This document shows, piece by piece, positions 12,300-22,371 of a DNA stretch of 64,000 nt. Where the stretch lies: NCBI RefSeq assembly GCF_016859285.1, contig NC_053411.1, forward strand, positions 18,844,722-18,908,721. The letters are read 5' to 3'. Positions within the stretch are counted from its first letter, which is position 1; each line of letters opens with the position of its first letter. The notes under the pieces were generated by a model. That model saw only the letters and a program-made list of their open reading frames with translations, had not been told where the DNA came from and ran no database searches. The translations under genes were made by a program, and so were the position numbers. Origin of the DNA: Xiphias gladius (lineage: Eukaryota; Chordata; Actinopteri; Istiophoriformes; Xiphiidae).

Positions 12300-12535
12300 A
12301 AAAACTTTTTTAAAAATTCCAGGTTATAATTCCCCACAGATCGCGGGGACGTCTTCAAATGTCTTGTGTCGGAACCAAGAGTCCGAAACCCAAAGAGATT
12401 CTGTGACAAAGAAAAGCATCAACTCTTCACATCTGAGGAGCAGGAAACAACAAATCCTTGACATTTTTGCTTTAAAAATCACTAAAACATTGAATCAATT
12501 GTCACAATAGCTGCCAACTAATCTTCTGTTGATCG
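12300..12535. repeat. Dispersed repeat family A fragment
   Basis: Partial copy with GTCTTCAAATGTCTTGTGTC, CCCAAAGAGATTCTGTGAC and GACATTTTTGCTTTAAAAAT, ending near CCAACTAATC. A further short end fragment lies at about 12,930-12,980. Confidence 0.6.
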
Positions 12536-12984
12536 CCTGAACTGGAACGTTGTGTTTTATTCCTCAGCACATAAGAAGCACAATTGTAAATAATAAGCTG
12601 ATTTATATCAGGGATGACACTTTGCTGGTCGTCTCATATCCTCAGTTATTTTCTAGGAAGTTTCCTCAGTCAATTTTATTAATTTTCTGCTGGGTAAGTA
12701 ATGAATTGAACTTTTTAATATCCAACCAATTTAAGTGTTTAAGTTGTTTCTTAAGGAAAATGCTCAACATTAGTTACTTTCTGCTGCATTTCTCCATCTT
12801 CTATCACATTAAGTGGACAGTTTTGGGCTGTCGGTCAAAAAAAAACCAAAAAAAAAACCCCAAGACATTCAAAGACGTCAGGTTGAGCTCTGAGCACGTG
12901 TGATGGTTTTACTATTTTATAGACTTTTCATATTAATTGATTCATCGATAATGAAAATAACCATTTGCAGCCCTAAAATAAAGT

Positions 12985-14540
12985 TGTGAGCAAAAAGTAG
13001 CAAGATGTTTAGTTTTAATGAAATGTCTGACAGGATGTGATTTCACCTGTCACTCAAACAGTTGGGGCGGGACGCAGAGCTTCTGTCACTGGTGCGACGC
13101 TGATTATCACAGTTCATTACACAGTTAATACCCAACTCTTCTTCTGTTTATTCAGAAAAGTGACCTGCTGATGAGAAGAGCGAACGAAGAGGCACAGTGG
13201 TTGATTTAGATTCATAATAAGTTTATCAGTACAAATGATCCATGTCAGTATTAGGCTGAAATACATTTACAAAACCACCAAATAACCAACTCATATATGT
13301 ATTAAATGTTGGTGACGATTTGACTTATCTGTTTACACACAAGAAATAAAAACATAAAATAAAAACTTTTTTACAACTTTTAGTTGTAAAGCAGCTTTTA
13401 CAAACAGGAAATAAACAAATTTAAGCTCACGATCATAATATTACCACAACAATCTGTTTATTCAAAACCACTGGTCTAGTTCTTCCTGTTTCTCGACACA
13501 GATTTATGATTTTGGTGGATAGTTCTGGAGAAATCCGATTTTTCTACGATGGCCTCCATGTTTTTCCGGTTTGAAAATCTAAAGCAAAGACCGGTGAGCG
13601 GTCTGTTCGTCCCGTCGGGTGAAGTGCTTCCTGTCTTCCTTCAGTCAGTTAAATCATTTCTGAGTGTGACTCCCCAGAGATCAATGCAGCTTGTCGTCCA
13701 GACGTGTGCTGTGCATAAGTAATCTGATCGGCCCCCTAGTGGATAAACTTCATTAATCCTCCAGATACGCACAACGCCGCCGTCTACATGAACCTGTTGG
13801 TGAAAAGCTCATTTATCCTGAGCTTTATTTGTGTCTGAGTGAGAGCGAGAGCTGCCAGTCATCTGTTTTACAGTTTAGTCGAAAAGGAAAGAGTATAAAG
13901 AGCAACGCTCGTCGGCCATGTTGCATCACACAAACAGGTACAGTAGCTGGGAGGCGTCGTTGTGGGGAGAAAATGCTGCTTTTTCTGCTGCCATTAAGAC
14001 GACCGGACCGAAGAGCAATCATTAAAAAAAAAAGAAAAAAGCAAATCAATGTCAAAGTCTCACCTGCTTGAAAATGAGGGGAAAAAATACTCAAGTTAAA
14101 AAATAAAAACCCTCTTGGAATATCTAACATGGGAACAAAGTTCAGTTTGACTCTGTTGAGTTTTAACCTGCCGCTTGACTTTCATCTGCACAGCAAACGG
14201 CGAAGGTCGTCTTTTGACTCTGACTGATGGTTTCCCAGTCAGAGATCACAGGATCTTCAGCCCCTGTCATTCTGCTGTTTATATTTAGTCTGCGGGGCGT
14301 TAAAGTGAAGCTCTGCCGCTGCTGCTGCTCCAACACAAACCACATCAAGAAAACAACCAAAAACATCTTTTCTAAAAGTTTCTCAGAAAGAGATGGAGTC
14401 TGAATAATACGGCAGAAATGGTTTAACAGCTACGTGAGGTTACAGGATTCAAAGTCAATGGGCTATGACACGAAAAAGAGCAGCACGGTCCTTTAACTCG
14501 CACAAACCGACGACCGCTCAGTGTCCTTGTATCGCAGTGA
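12985..14540 (-). other. npnt 3' flank, probable 3' untranslated region
   Basis: No coding exon seen. The part nearest 14,543 is expected to be the npnt 3' UTR. A minus-strand AATAAA (TTTATT on the plus strand at 13,824-13,829) is one possible polyadenylation signal; others lie at about 13,146 and 13,456. Confidence 0.35.
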
Positions 14541-14542
14541 TG

Positions 14543-14617
14543 TCATCGACACGCCCCCTGTCTCAGTGTGACATCATCTACAGCGATCTGACCACGACGC
14601 CCCCACCTCCGCTCGGC
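14543..14617 (-). CDS. npnt: npnt last coding exon (end of MAM domain)
   Basis: The exon reads [16 protein letters not shown] then TGA, matching the end of the nephronectin MAM domain, including its last cysteine. The in-phase acceptor is TTGTTGAAG|GCC at 14,618, directly after a (TG)n tract. That acceptor drops about six residues that other nephronectins have here (VVFKGE in human). The alternative acceptor at 14,652 would translate the repeat out of frame. Confidence 0.75.
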   Translation of the reverse strand, partial: AERRWGRRGQIAVDDVTLRQGACR

Positions 14618-16357
14618 CTTCAACAACACACACACACACACACACACACACCTGTCACCACCAACGACGACGCTGACGCTTCACACAAAACTCAACATTT
14701 ACTCGTGTGTGTCTCTCACCCTGTCCAGAGAGTGTGTCGTCAAGGTAACCTGCGTGTGTCTCCAACCGTGTCCACCTGTCCTGCTCCAGAGGGCGGGGCT
14801 ATACCTGCAACAGCCAATCAGGAGCAAGATTTCACACAGGTGATTCCAACTCAAGCTATTTTATTAATTAGAGAAGAGACTTAACTGTTTTTTCTTTTTT
14901 TACAGTGACGTCTGGTACCTTTGGCCGTGTCCCTTTTTCCTGACGAAAAGCTGCAGCACGCCCACATGATGCCCTGTCAGCCAATGGGAGAAGGAGAAAC
15001 ACAGGTCGCGGAGGCTCCAGGGTGGGACGATTTGAACGGCCAATCGGGCGCCGCGGATGCTCCTTTGTCCCGCCTTTAGCTCTGGGACAGACAGGTATCG
15101 CCCACCTGAGGCAAAGTTAATCAAGATTATAGTTAAAATTCTGTTTTTTGTGTTAATACCATCATTAGAGCTGAAACTAACTACTTTTTTAGTTTAGTTT
15201 GGTCTATTCCATATCGGAACTCTGTCAAAAAATGTCAAGAAAACCAAAGAAACTTAGTTAACAACACAGCTGGTACCAGATGATATTTGGCATTTGTATA
15301 AATTCTGCACAAGAAGACGAGCAAATACCAGAGATAATTGGCATGTACGCTGCAGTGACGCCACATGACCTCATAAATAGTTTTATGGTCAGAAACCCAA
15401 CTTGAATTTTTTCAGATTTTATTAATTTTTGTGTTCTCTGTCTTAAAGGTCGTAGCCCAAAGCCTTGAAAAACAAAATCAAGTGTCTGCTGTACAGTGAA
15501 TTTTCCTGTGTTCATACTTGTTTTCGGGAATTTTCATATGTTAGAGCTCAAACTCGTAGTTGATTAATCGATAAATCAATTGGCAAAAATATCAATATGC
15601 AACTATTTTGATAAATAATAATAATAATTGATAAAAGTAATTTTTCAAGCAAAAAATGCCAAAAAATCATGAGTTCCCGCTCTTCTTGCTTTTCTCTGTT
15701 TTGAATCACAAAACGGTCATTTTGGACAGTACAGGATATTTGAAGTCGACACATTGGAGTCTGAGAAATTACGTCTCATGACTAATTTTTTCATAGTTTC
15801 TCTCCTGGACATTGTGTCGGGTGTTTCCAGTTTTTTGTCCTCCCTATTTACACACACGAAGCGGTCAGAATATTAGAAACAGGCAGTCCAGCACAGCACC
15901 GTCACTAACTACAAGCTCAAAGCTAAAACATGTAATTAACTATATATTTGAGCTTTGAACTAACAAAGTGGGAACCACTTCATGTTAAGGCCCCATATTT
16001 AGCAAGTATATGCACTATATAACAGACTTTTAATAAGTATTTATCAGCGTCTCTGTTAACAGCTCTAACTCCTCCTGTGGACACACGTCAGTGGAGGCTG
16101 CTGGAGGAACAGACGATGAACGACAAATATATGATTAGTATTTTATCATCAAAACCGTTATACGTCATATATTATTAATATATTGATCATGTATTAATCA
16201 CTGAAACAGGATATATCGTGTACTGTATGAGACATGTTTGTTTATTACCTGCAGGGTTGTGAGAAGTTTCCCAGTGTAGATCTCCCTCTCTGTCTGACAA
16301 CCAATCACACACTCCGTGATCGAAGGTACAGTGGAGCACACCAGCCTCTACAACACC

Positions 16358-16392
<35 letters not shown>

Positions 16393-17168
16393 CTGTTTAA
16401 ATGTCGATAACAAACGCAAGCCTCACAAAGCAGGATTAGTGGGTTTAAATCTGGAGCTGAACTGAAACTCCCCCGGGATGTTTACCAACTGACCATTACC
16501 TTCCTTTTTTCTTCCACACACGTCTGTAACAGCCGTTGGATTGTTTCCAGTCTGTCTGATCACCTGACTGCACCGTGCTCCCGGATGGCAGATATTTATT
16601 ATTAACGGTGGAAATGATGGACAAAACTACCAAAATAAGAGCCAATGATAAAACCAGGTCCAGCTGCTGTTGACTACGTAAAGGTTTGGGTCTTTTTTTT
16701 TTTTTCCCAAATAATACACGGCGTCAGGTAAGACGGACACTTTCACATTTTCAGGCCCGTGAAGATCACCAAAACGAACACACACTTACCAGGATCATCT
16801 CTGGCATCCTCGGCGGTGATTCCCAGGTCGATATCAAACTCCCACACATGGCTGTGGTCGGGATGTCGAGGAACTGCAACACACACACCCGTACAAATAT
16901 ATTTTTAAAATAACGACAATTAAGGCTGCAATGATTATTTAATTATTGATTTGCTCTATTTATCGTTTACTCTTTCGGTCTATAAAGTGTTCTCTAGTGC
17001 TCCCAAAGCTTCAGCTGACATATTTAAACTGCTTGTTTTGTCTGATTAAAAATATTCAGTTCATCCTAGATGAGAATAAACAAAACAGATATTCACATTT
17101 GAGAAGCAAGAAATGGAGATTTTTGACATTAACGATCAATTAATCGACTAATCGTTGTAGTCCTAGTT

Positions 17169-17239
<71 letters not shown>

Positions 17240-20200
17240 ACGTCCTCACTGTGCACGTCTCCTCTCTGTTTGTGTGTGATGTCCTTGTTCACCCTGTTGT
17301 TCAATGTGGTCGTTACCACGGAGATGGTGGTGGGAAGTGACGTGGTTGTCGGGGCAACCGTGGTGACTGTTGTGTCCACTGTAGTAGTAGTAATAGTGGT
17401 AGGTGTTGTTGGAGTTGTAGTAGGCAGATGGGTAGATGTAGATGTAGTCGTGGTAGCAGCTGTTGTTGTACTTGGAGTAGTAGTAGCAGAAGAAGTAGTG
17501 GCAGGAGATATACTTGAAATAGTTGTAGTAGCAGTAGTGGAAGGAGTAGTAATAGTAGTAGTAGTAGCAGTAGCAGTAGCAGCAGGTATTAGAGTGGTTG
17601 GTTTGGTGGTAGTGGCAGTTGTAGAAGTAGCTGGGGTAGTTGCTGCTATGGTAGAGGTTGTTGTGGTGGTTGGATGAGTGGTAGTAGTAGCAGTAGTAGT
17701 AGTGGTAGTAGCAGTAGCAGTAGTAGTAGTAGCAGTAGCAGTAGAAGTAGCAGTAGCAGCAGTAGTAGTAGCAGTAGTAGCAGCAGTAGTAGTAGTAGCA
17801 GCAGTAGTAGGAGTAGTAGCAGCAGTAGTAGGAGTAGTAGCAGCAGTAGTAGTAGTAGTAGCAGTAGTAGTAGTAGCAGCAGTAGTAGTAGTAGTAGCAG
17901 TAGCAGCAGTAGAAGTAGCAGTAGCAGTAGAGGCAATAGTAGTAGTAAGAGGAGGAGTAGCAGCAGTGGTGGTGGTGGGAGTTGTAGTTCTTGGTCTTTG
18001 TGGCTCCAGAGTGACTTTGTAGACAGCTGAAAGAAAACAGACTAACTCAGGACACGAAGCCTGAACTTTGTCACTGACTTAATGTTTCTATTAAAATCTC
18101 AGATGTTTTATTTTTGTGAATATTTTTGCCTTTTATTAGACAGGAAGTAGAGTAGAGTGAAAGTATAAATGGACTAACACATTGTTGATTTTGCTCTTTA
18201 CATTAGATTTTTGTCCCCAAATTGTTGCCCTTCAGATTGTAAATAGTACTGCCCTACAAAGGACTACAAATGACAAACTACAGAAAAAGTGAAGAGTTTG
18301 AAGTGTGAAGGCTGTTTAGCTAAAGTGTGATTGCTACTACAGCTGTGAAGCCTTACTTTTATGCTCTTTTTAGGATGAGGATTGACAGTTAAAACACACA
18401 CAAAAAAAAAGATACTGTTCTCTTTGTTTGGGCTAGTTCATCTGTTTTATCTTTTCTCCATTATGATTTAGTTGCTGCCTTTTTTATGTAGTATACCAAC
18501 CTCCATTACAAACTAAGATGTTGGAGCATTTCAAATTAATTTCTAGTCACAAGAAACGGGTCAGAAGGTGGTGGAGTGTTGCCCCTGCAGTTTGGTTACT
18601 GCTGATTTTACATGCTTGTTGTTTTTTGTAGAAGTTAAAACATTTCTTTATGAAATAAAACAGATGTCAAAAAGTCAGACTGTGGGCTTAACTCAGTTTT
18701 GACCAAATATGCAGTTACTGCGTTTTGGTTTTGTGGGGCAGAGCGGAGATGACGGGAAGATTAACAGCTACCAAAGGTGCCTTGAAACGAGGACAATGCA
18801 GTTACACGGTCAGCATCTTAAACCCAGGACACCGATATTTAGTGAAATTCATGATGCAAAATTGATGAATTGACAAAATAACAGTTTTACAAATGTCCAA
18901 ATATTTTCCAGGTGACATCCCTTTAGTTTGTACTTTTTGAACGATCTCTCTTCGGATTATGACCTACACAACATCCTGTTTTATCAGCTTGATAATGAAG
19001 TAAGACACCATCAACATGACATTTCAGTGGAGTTTGTAGAGGTTGTGACTTGGGCTCAGACTCCGGAGACGTGTTAAATGTTTGAGACGAGGAGGCGTTG
19101 TTACCTTTGCAGCTGCCTCCTTTACACCTGCACTTTGGAGAGGATGGATTGAGAGAGCAGAACGGCCGAGTGTCCTTATCTGGTAACAGAAATAAAGTTA
19201 TTATACTTGTTTGCTGCTTAATGAAATCATTACTTATTGGTTGGAGGTTGGAAACCAGCTCTTGGCATCAGAGAACAGTTTTAAGAAGAAGAAGCACAAT
19301 CGCAGCCAGAAGTTTCCGAGGGGGACCTGATTTGTCTCTCTGACAATGGTTAAATGGAAACTAGTTGTGACTCGGTGACAGTTTGGATTTTTATCCGACA
19401 AGTTAGACGTGAAAATCCAACCTCTCCAAGATTTAAACACAGCTGTGGAAACTGGCTTCAAATGAACTCTGATGAACATCAGAGTGCTTTGAAACCTGAA
19501 CAGGTAACATCATCGACGCCGGGTGACGTGTAGTGACTTCAGTTCAAATATCTATGCTTTCTATTCCATAACAATAACATGATAAACTCATTTCTAAAAA
19601 CTTCTGACGAGCTGATGTTTTCGGGGAAAAAAAGATGTTGATCCAACAAAAGCAATGTGTTACTTTAAACTGCATCATTTTACACAAATATGATACAAGA
19701 AGTCAAAACTAACACAAAATCTGAACCGTTTAAGGGCAGATTAATACAAACACTTGCAGCCTCACCGATGCAGATGTACCGTCCATTGATGTACGTGAGT
19801 TTGAAGCCGAGATGACATTTACACAGGAAGCTCCCAAACGTGTTCACACACTTCCTGCGATGAGGACACACACCGCGGCCCGACGCACACTCATTGATGT
19901 CTGCAGAGAAAGAGAGAGAGGTGGAGGATAAACTACGCCTCAGCCAGTGTTTCCTTATACAGGAGAACTGACTGACCGACACAGGTGCGTCTGTCTGGTC
20001 CCAGCCGTAACCCTGGCGACGGACAGGTGCATTGGACCACCCCCTTGGATACCTCACAGCCGTACTGACAGTTGGCATGGTAACAGGTTTGAGCATCTGT
20101 AAGCACACAAACACATCAATGCAAAACATTAATAAAAACCTGAAATACTTCAGTGGAATGAGTTTACGATCAGTTTTGAATTGAACTTTGACCATTTCCA

Positions 20201-22293
20201 CATCACACATTCTAACCCAAAGATTTTTCTTGAAAATGTTACTGGAAATCCTTAAATTTCCAAAGATTGTGAACCTGTCAGGCTGATGTTGGTGCACTTC
20301 GTTTAAAAGGATGCACAAGACATCTTGAATATTTCCAAGTGATGGAAATGTGCAGCCATAACAGAAAAACACAGTCTTGAGCCTTGCTTTAAATATTTCA
20401 CTCAGTGCTTCAGTGAAATTGGGAAATTGTCCTTTAACAGATAAAAAAAGGGGGATAACTTGGTAAAAAGGTCCAGGTTTACAAAGTGTGTTGGCTTTCC
20501 ATGAGCAAACACAACAAATGCATTTCCACTGATGATTCTACTTTTCTCTGATCATTTCTTTTACAGGTGTATGTTGTGAATATTAGCACAAAATCCTTGT
20601 ATGAAATTTTAACTAAAAACAAAACAACTTTGGAATAAATCCCCTAGATTTGATTAATGCTTTATTATTTCTATTTATATGAATCTGCTGTTACAACTGG
20701 AGCCTCAAATTAACTTCACATGTAGTTGAAATCACGTTGGGAAGGGGACAAGAGAGAACAATTAAAGTAACTTATCCTTTAAATTTCTCTTTTCCTGGCA
20801 TCTCGTGGTGCCATCTTACTAAAAGTTACATGATAAGTCTGGAGATTTTCTTCTATCCCTCCTCTTTCTGTGGCTCTCAGCTCTGAGCCCATTGGTTCCT
20901 ACTGAAGATGGAAATCTCTAAAAACACCTCACTAATATATAGTTTCATTTTGTCCTTTTAAATTTCCTAAAACAGCTGCTCACTATCGTTTTGGTTTTTT
21001 TTTTAAATCAGACAAAGGAGGAAATAGAGCATGTGTCGGGGACTATTTTCAGCGGTGGATTAATCCACATCTGGTGCTGTAGGGAGTATTTGTGTCAGCG
21101 GGACGGTGTGTGTGTGTGTGTGTGTGTGTGGGACTGAGTCTAAATAAACCACAGAGCGTATGTTGATGGTGATGAAGGCACATGTCACCCAGTGCTACCG
21201 TGTGACTCACTGTGAGGCTCACAGGAGCCAGAGATATGGGGCTGTGATACACACACGAAACTTGTGTTTTCTGGGAAGAACATATTTATATTTCAATGTA
21301 GGGGATCGAAAAAAAAGTTCTGTATTGTTTTGGTGTCGGTACAAAACTCAGAGGTTCCATATTGGCAATAGTATCAAAACATTTCAAACAGTACCGGCCC
21401 TGACCTGTGGAAGGTGAAAAGGAAAGGCAGAAGCCTCACACAAGGAAAACTAAGTGATAATCAGAGAGTCCTCTCTGACTGATAGACAGCGCTACGTGAT
21501 GGCTGACTGTCCACTTATGTGTGTGTGGCAACTCACTCCTGCAGCTGCCGTCCGGCTGCAGTGTGTATCCGTCCAAACAGTAACACTTGTAGCTGCCCAG
21601 TGTGTTCATGCAGCGATGCTTACAGGGCCGAGGCTTCAGACCACACTCATTCAGATCTGAAACCCAAACACACACACACACACACACACAACAGACGTGG
21701 GAGAGGGCAGGTAATCAAACATTAAACTGAGAACAGTCTTTCGCTCTGTTTTCACTCTTCTTGTCAACTTGTGGGATTAACCTTTGACTCTCAACGCTGT
21801 TAGTCACGAAGAGCATTTTGTGTGTGTGTGTGTGTGTGTCTGTGTGTGTGTGTGTGTGTAGTGTTAGATTACAGAGTTTGTGTATGAAGCCCCAGTATGA
21901 AGCCAGATGTTGCTTTATAGTCAGGATATGACTCATAATGTAGCCTCTAATCAGTAGATTAACACTGTGGGTGTAGGTGGGTGGAGTTCGCCTGCATGTG
22001 TGCATTCATCTAAGTTTACAAACAGTGGTATATGTGTGTGTGTGTGTGTGTGGGGGGGGTCTTCAGGTAAAACACGCCTTCGCAGGTCAAACAAGCATGA
22101 AAGGAATGTGTCTCTCTCGCTTTTTTTTTGTCAAAGCCATGATGAGAAATCAAATCTCTGTGAAACTACAGGGAAAAAACACACACACACACACAGTTAC
22201 CTTGGTTACAGGCCTTGCCGGTATATCCAGGGTGACATTTGCATCTGTCTGGTTCGACACACTCTCCATGTTTACAGCCCTGCTGACAGTGAG

Positions 22294-22371
<78 letters not shown>

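Noticed and set aside
17140-17379. RGD frame continuing into His-Thr repeats as a protein end
   Set aside because: A good donor (A|GTGAGG at 17,249) and the in-phase next exon [12 protein letters not shown] show that the repeat is intronic.
17646-18030. Poly-Leu, poly-Ser and Ala/Val open frames over the trinucleotide repeat
   Set aside because: They are alternative readings of the ACT/GCT tract. The true frame (Thr/Ala, minus strand) is fixed by exon phases on both sides.
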